64,000 nt of DNA from HKCCE3408 sp038530555 (lineage in GTDB: Bacteria > Pseudomonadota > Alphaproteobacteria > Rhodobacterales > Rhodobacteraceae): positions 1 through 64,000 of the forward strand of contig JBCBCN010000012.1 of assembly GCA_038530555.1 (NCBI GenBank). The letters run 5' to 3'. The position numbers and the translations under genes were made by a program. The notes beneath the pieces were generated by a model, which saw only the letters and a list, made by a program, of their open reading frames with translations, was not told the DNA's origin and searched no databases. Shown here one piece after another: positions 43,376-51,342 of this stretch (its first letter is position 1; every line of letters starts with the position of its first letter).

Positions 43376-43900
43376 CTATTCGGCCGCGTTCTGCGGCGGC
43401 ATCAGGAAATGCGCCGTGGCCTGGGCGAAAAGGCGGTCGCGGTGGTCTTGCCAGGCCTCGACATGAACCGAGGCATAGTGCCGCCCGCTGCGATTGACAC
43501 GGGCGCGGGCATAGGCGTCTCGCGGCAGGCCAGGGCGCAGATAATCCACAGTGAAGTCGATCGTTTTTGGCAAGGTGGGGAGGCCCTGCATTGACATCCC
43601 CGCAGGTGCCAGAGCGCCGCTTTCTACATCGGCCCAGATCATCTGAAAGCTCAATTCGATGATCGCCGCCGTCTCGAGGAAGGTCGCCGTGGCGCCACCA
43701 TGGAGCGCCGGAAGCGCCGGATTGCCGATGAGTTTGTCCGCGAAGGGCAGCACCGCTGTCAGTTCATCGCCGCGCCGGTCGAAACGGATGCCCATAAAGG
43801 CGATCATCGGCACTTGGGCGATCAGCGCGGCGAGGGCTGCGTCCCGGCGTTCCTTGATCTGAGCCACCGGTTCGGGCGAAGTGCGCGGTGCTTTGCGCAT
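43376..43900 (-). CDS. PaaI-type hotdog thioesterase
   Basis: A 174-residue hotdog-fold protein with NPALPALHGGATATFLETAAI (the HGG motif with a following acidic residue) and KTIDFTVDYLRPG. Such proteins hydrolyse acyl-CoA thioesters. It overlaps the next thioesterase gene (TGATG), giving a tandem pair of distant paralogues. An insertion around residues 85-105 is unusual for the family. Confidence 0.85.
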   Translation of the reverse strand: MRKAPRTSPEPVAQIKERRDAALAALIAQVPMIAFMGIRFDRRGDELTAVLPFADKLIGNPALPALHGGATATFLETAAIIELSFQMIWADVESGALAPAGMSMQGLPTLPKTIDFTVDYLRPGLPRDAYARARVNRSGRHYASVHVEAWQDHRDRLFAQATAHFLMPPQNAAE

Positions 43901-44355
43901 CAGCGCCCGGCCCTGTCGGCGGTGAAGGCACCGGTTGCTGCGGCGACGGGGCGCTCGGGATCGCTGTCCCAGGCCTCGGCGCGGACGAAAGCGACAGACC
44001 GCGTCATGTGATAGCAGACCGCGCGCGCGGTGATCCGCTGCCCGGGCTCAGCGGGGCGCATATAATCGATGCGCAGATCGAGCGTCGCGGTGCCCGTGGG
44101 GCCGTTTTCGGCGGCCAGGACCGCCGCACCGCCGCAGGTATCCATCAGGGCCGAAACCGCGCCGCCGTGGATCACGCCGGTTTCAGGATCGCCAATTAGC
44201 GCCTTGTTAAAAGGCATCGAGATCACGGCGAGACCCTCGCCCATCTCCTCGATCGTCATGCCGAGGGCCCGGGAGAAGGGCAGCGCCGACATCAATTGCC
44301 GACCGATCCGCAGCCTGTCTTCCTCGGATAGCGTGGGGGGCGGGCTTATCGTCAT
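43900..44355 (-). CDS. PaaI-type hotdog thioesterase
   Basis: A 151-residue hotdog protein with GVIHGGAVSALMDTCGGAAV and LDLRIDYMRPA, the standard catalytic and dimer elements of PaaI-like acyl-CoA thioesterases. The ATG at 44355 is chosen because the upstream extension is unrelated and lies in the promoter region shared with the divergent MerR gene. It is the first of a two-gene operon. Confidence 0.87.
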   Translation of the reverse strand: MTISPPPTLSEEDRLRIGRQLMSALPFSRALGMTIEEMGEGLAVISMPFNKALIGDPETGVIHGGAVSALMDTCGGAAVLAAENGPTGTATLDLRIDYMRPAEPGQRITARAVCYHMTRSVAFVRAEAWDSDPERPVAAATGAFTADRAGR

Positions 44356-44591
44356 AGCGCGTGGCTTCTGCTTGCGGGCCCAGCCCCTTGGGCGACACGG
44401 CATGTTTGCTGGGAGGCGCGAGCCTGGTCGACAAACGGTCGAGAGGCGCACGTCGTGGCACGCCGCCTGCGGATTTGAGCAAATGGTGGGACGCGCAATG
44501 TCTTGCCCAATTCAGAGTTTCTCCCCTACACTTCCGCGGTCGACGCTACGTCAGTGGCGCATCGACGCTGCTGCAACCCGGCCTGGAAAGC

Positions 44592-44960
44592 ATGAGCCAA
44601 GACCGTCTCGACTTCAAACAAATGTGTGCCAAGTTCGATGTGACGCCGCGCACTCTGCGTCATTATGAATATATCGAGCTGCTGGCACCGGACCGCGAAG
44701 GCCGCGCCAGGTTTTATGGCCCGCGCGAAGTGGCGCGGATGACGCTGATCATGAGGGGGCGGCGTTTCGGCTTTAGCCTAGAAGATATTCGGCAGTGGTT
44801 GGAGCTTTATGACGCGGATCCCGGCGGCGAGACGCAGCACAAGACGTGGATCGAGATGGCCGACCAACAGCTTGCCGATTTACACCAACGTCGGGTCGAG
44901 CTTGATGAGGTTATCGCCGAGCTCAAGGCCCTGCGTGACGCGACCGCTGCGGGCGGATGA
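44592..44960 (+). CDS. MerR-family transcriptional regulator
   Basis: A 122-residue regulator with the MerR helix-turn-helix (KQMCAKFDVTPRTLRHYEYIELL, about residues 10-30), a wing with REGRARFYGPREVARM, and a C-terminal coiled coil (WIEMADQQLADLHQRRVELDEV) for dimerisation. No cysteines suggest metal binding; the short C-terminus fits the LiuR-like group that senses acyl-CoA intermediates. It is paralogous to the protein at 45746. Confidence 0.88.
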   Translation: MSQDRLDFKQMCAKFDVTPRTLRHYEYIELLAPDREGRARFYGPREVARMTLIMRGRRFGFSLEDIRQWLELYDADPGGETQHKTWIEMADQQLADLHQRRVELDEVIAELKALRDATAAGG

Positions 44961-44967
44961 GGGCGAG

Positions 44968-45492
44968 TTGAGCCTGCGCCGAGCTGTCGCCTGCGGCTTG
45001 CGCGGTGCCCTTTTAGCCATCGCCGCGATAGGCGCCCTACCCCTCGCCGCCGATACGCCACTTCGCCCAGCGGAGCCATGGACAGCCCAATTTGACGGTC
45101 AAATCCTCGTCATCGGTGACCCTAGCCAACCCCAGATCGTGATCGCGCCGCCTACCGGCCCGGCTTGGGCGATCCCCGTTTGGCGTGATCCCGGTGGCGT
45201 TCTGCCCAGCCCGGACGGGCGCCATGCCTTGCTGCGCAATACCGGTCTGAACCTTTTGTCGCTGCGCATTCAGCCCAACGACATCGTCCTGCGCGTGGTG
45301 GCTGAAACCGGCGAGGCAACCGCAGAAATCCCGCTCGCCAGCTTGATGGATTCCGCGCAGCTGACGCAGACGGCTTCGCATTTCGTCTGGATCGACACGT
45401 TTCGTTGGGAGGCCGGGGCCTGGCTCTTTGCAACGCCAGACGGGCAGCTTTGGTCGCTCAGGGCCGAGGATGGCGAGCTGACGCGACAGTGA
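44968..45492 (+). CDS. Exported protein of unknown function
   Basis: A 174-residue protein read from a TTG at 44968, seven bases after the MerR stop, with GGGCGAG upstream. A signal peptide (about residues 1-28, ALLAIAAIGALPLAA) is followed by a beta-rich domain with regular short hydrophobic strands (QILVIGDPSQPQIVIAPP, HALLRNTGLNLLSLRI), possibly beta-propeller-like. Co-transcribed with the MerR gene. No family recognised. Confidence 0.6.
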   Translation: MSLRRAVACGLRGALLAIAAIGALPLAADTPLRPAEPWTAQFDGQILVIGDPSQPQIVIAPPTGPAWAIPVWRDPGGVLPSPDGRHALLRNTGLNLLSLRIQPNDIVLRVVAETGEATAEIPLASLMDSAQLTQTASHFVWIDTFRWEAGAWLFATPDGQLWSLRAEDGELTRQ

Positions 45493-45659
45493 TTTAGGTG
45501 CAAATCGCGGAGATCACGGCCCTGACCCGAACCTCAAATCGACTACGGTTTTCCTTACCTTCCTGAGCGCAGACGCCCAAAACGCGGGACGAAAAATTGC
45601 GCATAACGACGGGGCGAATTTTCATTCCTTTCGTCCGGCCACAAGTGACGCTACGTTCC

Positions 45660-45677
45660 ATTTACGTAAACGTAAAT
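45660..45677. promoter_or_regulatory. LiuR-like palindrome upstream of the second MerR gene
   Basis: The sequence ATTTACGTAAACGTAAAT has perfect 8-bp arms with two central bases. It lies 68 bp before the MerR start. From memory, sites of this TTACGT-ACGTAA kind are reported for LiuR-type MerR regulators of branched-chain amino acid and acyl-CoA breakdown. Confidence 0.65.
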
Positions 45678-45745
45678 CTACTTGTACTAAGCGGTCAAAT
45701 TCTCAAATCGGCGCTACCCAAGTAATGTTTGATGTGGAACCTGAC

Positions 45746-46147
45746 ATGAGCACCGACACGATGACCATTCGGGAAATGTGCGATGCGTTCGACGTGACGC
45801 CGCGCACCTTGCGCTTTTATGAAGCCAAGGAATTGCTGTTTCCCATACGCAAAGGCCAAAAGCGCCTGTTCACCCGCCGCGATCGCGCGCGTCTAAAGTT
45901 GATCCTGCGTGGCAAGCGCTTTGCCTTCAGCCTCGAAGAGATCCGCCAATTGCTCAATCTCTATGAGCCCGGCAACGGCCAGGCGACACAGCTTGCCCGA
46001 ACGCTGGAGCTGGCGGGCGGCCATCTTCGAGACATGGAAGACCGCCGACGTGAGCTTGACGACGCAATCGGAGAGCTTCGCGCACAGATGAACCTTGTGA
46101 CCGAGATGCTGAACGATGTCAGCGCCTCATCGCGGGCGGCCGAATAA
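45746..46147 (+). CDS. MerR-family regulator of the acyl-CoA oxidation operon
   Basis: A 133-residue MerR protein with IREMCDAFDVTPRTLRFYEAKELL, RLFTRRDRARLKLILRGKRF, and a C-terminal coiled coil (DMEDRRRELDDAIGELRAQM). The ATG at 45746 matches the family start; an ATG seven codons earlier is possible. It stands 59 bp before the acyl-CoA dehydrogenase gene and probably represses it and itself through the palindrome at 45660-45677. Confidence 0.9.
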   Translation: MSTDTMTIREMCDAFDVTPRTLRFYEAKELLFPIRKGQKRLFTRRDRARLKLILRGKRFAFSLEEIRQLLNLYEPGNGQATQLARTLELAGGHLRDMEDRRRELDDAIGELRAQMNLVTEMLNDVSASSRAAE

Positions 46148-46206
46148 CGCCGCCGGATCGTTGATACACCCGCGATTGCCCTAACAGACCTGAGGGAGAG
46201 CCAAAG

Positions 46207-47988
46207 ATGCCAAGCTATGTTGCCCCGACCAAGGACATGCAATTCGTCCTCCACGATGTTCTCGGCCTGAGCGCCCGCGAGATCCCCGGCTATGGCGATC
46301 TCGACCGTGATTTCACTGCGGCAATCCTGGACGAGGCGGGCAAGATAGCCTCTGAGGTGCTGCAGCCGCTGAACGTGGTGGGCGATACTGAGGGATGTCG
46401 CCTGGAGAACGGTGTGGTGCGCACACCGACCGGCTTTAAGGACGCCTTTGAGCAGGTCAAAGAGGGCGGCTGGCCCGGCATCGATATGCCCGAAGCCTAT
46501 GGCGGCCAGGACATGCCCGTGGTGATCGGCACGGCCGTGGGCGAGATGTTTTCCTCGGCAAATCAAGCTTTTACTATGTATCAGGGCCTGACCCACGGCG
46601 CGGCAAGCGCGATACTGGCGCATGGCTCTGAGGCGCAAAAGGACACCTATCTGCCGAAGATGGTCTCATGCGACTGGACCGGGACGATGAACCTGACCGA
46701 GCCCCATTGCGGCACGGATCTGGGCCTGATGCGTACCAAGGCGGTGTCCCAGGACGACGGCAGCTATAGTGTGACGGGCCAGAAGATCTTCATCTCCGCC
46801 GGTGAGCACGACATGGCCGAGAACATCATCCACCTGGTGCTTGCCAAGATCCCGGGCGGACCGGACGGCATCAAGGGCGTATCGCTGTTTATTGTGCCGA
46901 AATTCATCGTGAAGGAAGACGGCTCGCTGGGGCCGCGCAACGGGGTGTCCTGCGGCAAGATCGAAGAAAAGATGGGGATCCACGGCAATTCGACCTGCGT
47001 GATGAATTATGACGAGGCGACGGGCTATTTGCTCGGCGAGGAGCACAAGGGCATGCGCGCGATGTTCACAATGATGAACGAGGCGCGGCTCGGCGTCGGC
47101 ATGCAAGGCGTTAGCCAGGCGGAAGTGGCCTATCAAAACGCACTCGAATACGCCAAGGACCGGCTTCAGGGCCGCGACGTGACGGGCACCAAGAACCCTG
47201 ACGGCCCGGCCGATCCGCTCATCGTGCATCCCGACGTGCGCCGGGCGCTCATGGATCAAAAGAGCTTTGCCGAGGGCGCACGGGCCTTCATCCTGTGGGG
47301 CGCTTTGCTGCTCGATCAGGCGCACCGCTCAGAGGATGCCGATGCGGACGGGCTGATCTCACTGCTGACGCCGGTGATCAAAGGCTTCCTGACTGATCAG
47401 GGCTATGACATGACGATCAAGGCCCAGCAGATCTATGGCGGCCACGGCTATATCGAAGAATGGGGGATGTCGCAGTATACCCGCGACGCCCGAATTGCGA
47501 TGATCTATGAGGGTGCGAATGGCGTGCAGGCGCTGGACCTGGTGGGCCGCAAGCTGGCCCAGGACGGCGGCAAGCACGTGATGGCGTTCTTCAACCTCGT
47601 CAAAGAGTTTGTGGCCGAGCACAAAGGCGCGGATGAGAGCTTTGATGCGGGCTTTCTCGAGCCGCTGAAAGCCGCCTCCAAGGATCTTCAGGCGGCGGGC
47701 ATGTACTTCATGCAGAACGGTATGAAAAACCCCAACAACGCGCTCGCCGGTTCGAACGATTTCATGCACATGTTCGGCCATGTCTGCCTGGGCCTGATGT
47801 GGGCCAAGATGGCGCTGGCGGCGAAGACTGCGCTCGCCGAGGGCACGAGCGACCGCGACTTCTACGAAAGCAAGCTGGCCACCGGTCGCTATTATATGGC
47901 GCGGCAATTGCCGGCCACGGCGCTCCATCTCAAGCGGATCGAGAGCGGCGCGGAGCCGGTCATGGCCCTCGAGGCAGCCAATTTCTGA
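46207..47988 (+). CDS. Acyl-CoA dehydrogenase with C-terminal extension (FadE5/DmdC type)
   Basis: A 593-residue FAD enzyme introducing the alpha-beta double bond into acyl-CoA. The FAD/substrate motif LTEPHCGTDLGLMRTKA is near 160, GQKIFISAGEHDM near 190, and the catalytic Glu in MIYEGANGVQALDLVGRKL near 435. About 130 further residues form the extra C-terminal domain of large family members. The same architecture is shared by DmdC (methylthiopropionyl-CoA dehydrogenase) of DMSP breakdown and by long-chain enzymes; the thiolase and FadB genes downstream favour beta-oxidation. Confidence 0.9.
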   Translation: MPSYVAPTKDMQFVLHDVLGLSAREIPGYGDLDRDFTAAILDEAGKIASEVLQPLNVVGDTEGCRLENGVVRTPTGFKDAFEQVKEGGWPGIDMPEAYGGQDMPVVIGTAVGEMFSSANQAFTMYQGLTHGAASAILAHGSEAQKDTYLPKMVSCDWTGTMNLTEPHCGTDLGLMRTKAVSQDDGSYSVTGQKIFISAGEHDMAENIIHLVLAKIPGGPDGIKGVSLFIVPKFIVKEDGSLGPRNGVSCGKIEEKMGIHGNSTCVMNYDEATGYLLGEEHKGMRAMFTMMNEARLGVGMQGVSQAEVAYQNALEYAKDRLQGRDVTGTKNPDGPADPLIVHPDVRRALMDQKSFAEGARAFILWGALLLDQAHRSEDADADGLISLLTPVIKGFLTDQGYDMTIKAQQIYGGHGYIEEWGMSQYTRDARIAMIYEGANGVQALDLVGRKLAQDGGKHVMAFFNLVKEFVAEHKGADESFDAGFLEPLKAASKDLQAAGMYFMQNGMKNPNNALAGSNDFMHMFGHVCLGLMWAKMALAAKTALAEGTSDRDFYESKLATGRYYMARQLPATALHLKRIESGAEPVMALEAANF

Positions 47989-48200
47989 TGCCCAAACGGC
48001 TGCGCCTCACCCGGCGGCCGCACCTGGCGATGAGCGAAGAAGCTTACCGCCGGATGCGAGCGCTCGCCGGGGAGGCCGGGCTCGATGAGGGGGAGTTTCT
48101 GTCGTTTCTGTTCGAGAATTGGAGCAGCGTGATTGCGGAGGACAACCTGACGGCGCGGTTGCGGATTTTTAATTCGGAGCTTGAGGACAGGAAGGGCTGA
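47988..48200 (+). CDS. Small basic/acidic protein coupled to the acyl-CoA dehydrogenase gene
   Basis: A 70-residue protein whose ATG shares one base with the acyl-CoA dehydrogenase stop (TGATG). The N-terminal 12 residues are basic (PKRLRLTRRPH); the rest is helical (EEAYRRMRALAGEAGLDEGEFLSFLFENW). It could be a ribbon-helix-helix-like or chaperone-type protein, but I do not recognise it. Translational coupling argues that it is real. Confidence 0.65.
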   Translation: MPKRLRLTRRPHLAMSEEAYRRMRALAGEAGLDEGEFLSFLFENWSSVIAEDNLTARLRIFNSELEDRKG

Positions 48201-48227
48201 GGGCGCTCAGACAATAAAGGGAGGGTT

Positions 48228-48250
48228 GAGTATTTTGGGAAAAATGAAGG
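48228..48250 (+). repeat. GAGTATTTTGGGAAAAATG element, plus orientation
   Basis: Closely matches the elements at 15626-15648 and 48423-48445, and follows a hairpin after a gene end as the first of these does. Confidence 0.6.
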
Positions 48251-48422
48251 CGACAGCTGGCGGTGAGGCCAGATCGGACATCCCGCGGTGCCGAGTGTTC
48301 TCTCGCGTCCGGGAGCGCTTCACTGCACCACAGGATGCCTTCACTTTTCACGGTCATCGGCTCTCCAGCCTGTACCGCAAGCCAAGGGAAGCGGATCACG
48401 GTAAACAAGCCGTTACTGCACC

Positions 48423-48445
48423 CCTTCATTTTTCCAAAAATACTC
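48423..48445 (-). repeat. GAGTATTTTTGGAAAAATG element, minus orientation
   Basis: The reverse complement reads GAGTATTTTTGGAAAAATG then AAGG. It is an inverted partner of the copy at 48228-48250; the pair could also base-pair in RNA around a 172-bp loop. Confidence 0.6.
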
Positions 48446-48533
48446 AAAATGGGGCGACATCTGGCGATGCGGGGGAAAACCTAGGCGTCACACCTGACGC
48501 TGCACCCCGGCCCGCTGTTTGAAAGGGAGGCCC

Positions 48534-49178
48534 ATGGCCAACACGCTTTACTGCTTCGCGGAATCGGGCAACGCCTATAAGGCCGCGCTTGCGCTGGAAA
48601 TGGCGGGCCTGCCCTGGCAGGCGCGTTTTGTCGATTTCTTCAATGGCGAGGCGCGCAGCGAGGCTTATCGCAAACTCAACCCGATGGGCGAGGTTCCGGT
48701 GCTGGACACCGGCTCTGAAATCCTAACACAATCGGGTGTGATTCAAACCTGGGTCACCGAGCAAACCGGCACCTTGGGTGGCACAAACGCGGCAGAGGCG
48801 CGCGATGTGCTGCGATGGATCATTTTCGACAACCAAAAGATCTCTGGCCAGGCAGGACCTTTGCGGTTCGTGATGAACTTCCTGCCAGAAGAGAAGCGTA
48901 GCGCCGATGTGATCGGCTTTCTCGGCGGACGCCTCAAAGCGGCCTTGCAGGTCCTCGAAGCAGAGCTTTCAGGGCGTGACTGGCTGGTTGGCGCGGCGCC
49001 CAGCATGGCGGACCTGTCCTGCGCCGGTTACCTCTACTACCCCGAGCCTTTTGGCTTTGCGCGCGCGGATTATCCCGCCATCGACGCTTGGCTCGACCGT
49101 CTCGCTGCCCAGCCCGGCTGGGCCCATCCGTATGACCTTCTCCCCGCCCCGACATTGGGCAAAGACACCCGGAGCTAA
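48534..49178 (+). CDS. Glutathione S-transferase
   Basis: A 214-residue GST with an N-terminal thioredoxin-like domain (YCFAESGNAYKAALALEM, cis-Pro in NPMGEVPVLDTG, ILTQSGVIQTW) and a C-terminal helical domain (WLVGAAPSMADLSCAGYLYY). The ATG at 48534 has GGGAGG upstream. It lies 3 bp before the thiolase gene and so belongs to the beta-oxidation operon, where its role is not obvious. It is only distantly similar to the GST at 28528. Confidence 0.88.
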   Translation: MANTLYCFAESGNAYKAALALEMAGLPWQARFVDFFNGEARSEAYRKLNPMGEVPVLDTGSEILTQSGVIQTWVTEQTGTLGGTNAAEARDVLRWIIFDNQKISGQAGPLRFVMNFLPEEKRSADVIGFLGGRLKAALQVLEAELSGRDWLVGAAPSMADLSCAGYLYYPEPFGFARADYPAIDAWLDRLAAQPGWAHPYDLLPAPTLGKDTRS

Positions 49179-49181
49179 GCC

Positions 49182-50393
49182 ATGGCCGACGCCTATATCT
49201 ATGACGCAATCCGCACGCCCCGCGGCAAGGGCCGCCGCGACGGCAGCCTACACGAGGTCACCTCGGCGCGGCTTTCGGCCTTCACGCTCAACACGCTCAA
49301 AGAGCGCAACGATCTGGACGGTCACGCGGTCGAGGACGTGATCTGGGGCAATGTCACGCAAGTCGCCGAGCAGGGCGGGTGCCTGGCGCGTACAGCCGTT
49401 CTCGCCTCTGATCTCGACGAGAGCATTCCGGGCCTGTCGATTAACCGTTTCTGCGCGAGCGGCCTGGAAGCCGTGAACCTGGCGGCCAACCAAGTGCGCG
49501 GCGATGCGGGCGAGGCCTATATCGCCGGCGGCGTGGAGATGATGGGCCGGGTGGCAATGGGCTCGGACGGGGCAGCGATCGCCGTCGATCCAGACATTGC
49601 GATGAAGACCTATTTCGTGCCCCAGGGCATCTCGGCCGATATTATTGCCACGGAATACGGCTTCGACCGCGACACGTGCGATGCCTATGCGATGGAAAGC
49701 CAACGTCGCGCCGCAGAGGCTTGGTCCGAGAACCGCTTTGCCAAATCGGTCGTCCCGGTCAAAGACATCAACGGTCTGACGATCCTGGACCGTGACGAAT
49801 ACATGCGGCCCGGCACCGATATGCAGTCGCTCGGCAGCCTCAAGCCTGCCTTTAAGGATATGGGCGAGACGATGCCGGGTTTTGATGCCGTTGCGCTGAT
49901 GAAATACCCGCATCTGGAACGCATCGAGCATATCCACCATGCCGGCAATTCCTCGGGGATTGTGGACGGCGCGGCGGCTGTTCTGATCGGCTCCAAAGCC
50001 TTCGGCGAGGCGCGCGGTCTGACACCGCGGGCGCGTATCCGGGCCAACACCAAGATCGGTACGGATCCAACGATCAACCTGACAGGCCCTGTCCCGGTGA
50101 CCGAAAAGATCTTGGCCGAGACTGGCATGAACTTTAGTGACATCGACCTTTTTGAGGTGAATGAGGCGTTTGCCTCGGTCGTCCTGCGCTTCATGCAGGC
50201 GTTTGATGCCGATCCTGAGCGCGTCAACGTCAACGGTGGCGCCATCGCCATGGGCCATCCCCTGGGCGCAACGGGTGCGATGATCCTGGGCACGCTGCTC
50301 GATGAAATGGAGCGCTCGGACAAGGAAGTTGGGCTCGCCACGCTCTGCGTTGCTTCGGGCATGGGCGCGGCCACCATCCTGGAGCGTGTCTGA
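49182..50393 (+). CDS. fadA: Acetyl-CoA C-acyltransferase (thiolase)
   Basis: A 403-residue thiolase that cleaves 3-ketoacyl-CoA with CoA at the end of each beta-oxidation round. The acyl-accepting Cys91 is in SINRFCASGLEAVN, His359 in GGAIAMGHPLGATG and Cys389 in CVASGMGAA. It is followed by an NTF2-like gene and fadB, so the two catalytic partners of the trifunctional pathway are separated by one gene. Confidence 0.93.
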   Translation: MADAYIYDAIRTPRGKGRRDGSLHEVTSARLSAFTLNTLKERNDLDGHAVEDVIWGNVTQVAEQGGCLARTAVLASDLDESIPGLSINRFCASGLEAVNLAANQVRGDAGEAYIAGGVEMMGRVAMGSDGAAIAVDPDIAMKTYFVPQGISADIIATEYGFDRDTCDAYAMESQRRAAEAWSENRFAKSVVPVKDINGLTILDRDEYMRPGTDMQSLGSLKPAFKDMGETMPGFDAVALMKYPHLERIEHIHHAGNSSGIVDGAAAVLIGSKAFGEARGLTPRARIRANTKIGTDPTINLTGPVPVTEKILAETGMNFSDIDLFEVNEAFASVVLRFMQAFDADPERVNVNGGAIAMGHPLGATGAMILGTLLDEMERSDKEVGLATLCVASGMGAATILERV

Positions 50394-50397
50394 GCGG

Positions 50398-51342
50398 ATG
50401 CAGGACCCGGCTGCGATCTATCAGGAAAACCTCGACATCGTCTCCAATGCGATCATGCAGGGCGATGCCGGGGCGGCGGTGGGTCGTTTTGCCATCCCAA
50501 TGCTGCTGCGGACCTTGAGCTCCGAAATGATGCTGGAGCGGGCCGAAGACCTCATAGAGGACACGTCCCGCCACAGTCAGGCGCTACACGATCTCGGCGT
50601 TACCCATTACGTACGCCTGGTCAAAAAGGCTGCGTATCTGACCGAAGAGCTGATCGAGGGCTGGCACGAGACGTTTGCCCTGCGCGGTGCCAATCTCGTG
50701 GTGCCGAGCTATCGAAGTCGCTTGATTCTGCGTTTGGATGACGGAATTTGGAAAGTGGCCGAGGGTGAACATGAGCTGGGTGGTGAGCGGTTCCCAGCCG
50801 GCATCGTGCGTCCCGAACCCGGCGCATTCGATAAACGTTGGCGGCAAAGCTACGACGACATACGCGCCACCCATGCAAGGGCGGAGCCCATCTACCAAGC
50901 CGTGCTCGATACGATGAGCGCGCTGACCATAGCGGGCGATTTTGATGGCTGGGCCGGGACCTTTACCTTCCCGCATGACGTGCATTACGATGCAACCGAT
51001 CATGTGGCCTATGAGCCCAAAGACGTGGCTGCATTTTTCAGCCATATGCAAGAGCGCATTGAGACCCTTGGCGCCGATGCAATGCCGCGACGAGCCCGGT
51101 ATGCGGAGTTTGTGTCGGGCAACCGGATCATCGGCTATCACGACACGTGCCTCTCCAAGAACGGCGAAACCGTGTTCGGCCCGGTGCGCAGCCGCATGAT
51201 GCTGCGCTTGGACGACGATACTTGGCTCTGCACTGCTGTGACGAACTCACTTTCGAATAGGGACCTGGACATCAAGGATTTCCAGCTCTCCACCACTCTG
51301 CCGACCATGCGCGAAATCCAGGAAAGGATGAGAAATGGCTGA
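50398..51342 (+). CDS. Protein with two tandem NTF2-like repeats, function unknown
   Basis: A 314-residue protein that is an internal duplication: residues about 5-150 and 162-300 each begin with IYQ..LD and contain a nearly identical strand, RSRLILRLDDGIWKVA in the first and RSRMMLRLDDDTWLCT in the second. The fold is most likely NTF2/SnoaL-like. It starts five bases after the thiolase stop and overlaps fadB by eight bases, so it is translated with the beta-oxidation enzymes. No catalytic residues can be assigned. Confidence 0.7.
   Translation: MQDPAAIYQENLDIVSNAIMQGDAGAAVGRFAIPMLLRTLSSEMMLERAEDLIEDTSRHSQALHDLGVTHYVRLVKKAAYLTEELIEGWHETFALRGANLVVPSYRSRLILRLDDGIWKVAEGEHELGGERFPAGIVRPEPGAFDKRWRQSYDDIRATHARAEPIYQAVLDTMSALTIAGDFDGWAGTFTFPHDVHYDATDHVAYEPKDVAAFFSHMQERIETLGADAMPRRARYAEFVSGNRIIGYHDTCLSKNGETVFGPVRSRMMLRLDDDTWLCTAVTNSLSNRDLDIKDFQLSTTLPTMREIQERMRNG

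Larger units (their letters stand above)
48201..48533. other. 333-bp region flanked by inverted GAGTATTTTTG elements
   Basis: No convincing gene. After a short hairpin (CTGAG/CTCAG, 48197-48210) comes one GAGTATT element (48228-48250) and, 172 bp later, the same element in opposite orientation (48423-48445). Overlapping reading frames on both strands have no ribosome site or family similarity. Confidence 0.6.

Noticed and set aside
46207..47988. Naming the acyl-CoA dehydrogenase dmdC
   Set aside because: Architecture fits DmdC, but the thiolase and FadB neighbours and absence of dmdD do not allow choosing DMSP breakdown over beta-oxidation.
48169..48522. Overlapping frames of 92 (-) and 113 (+) codons
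   Set aside because: They span the inverted GAGTATT elements, lack ribosome sites and resemble no family.
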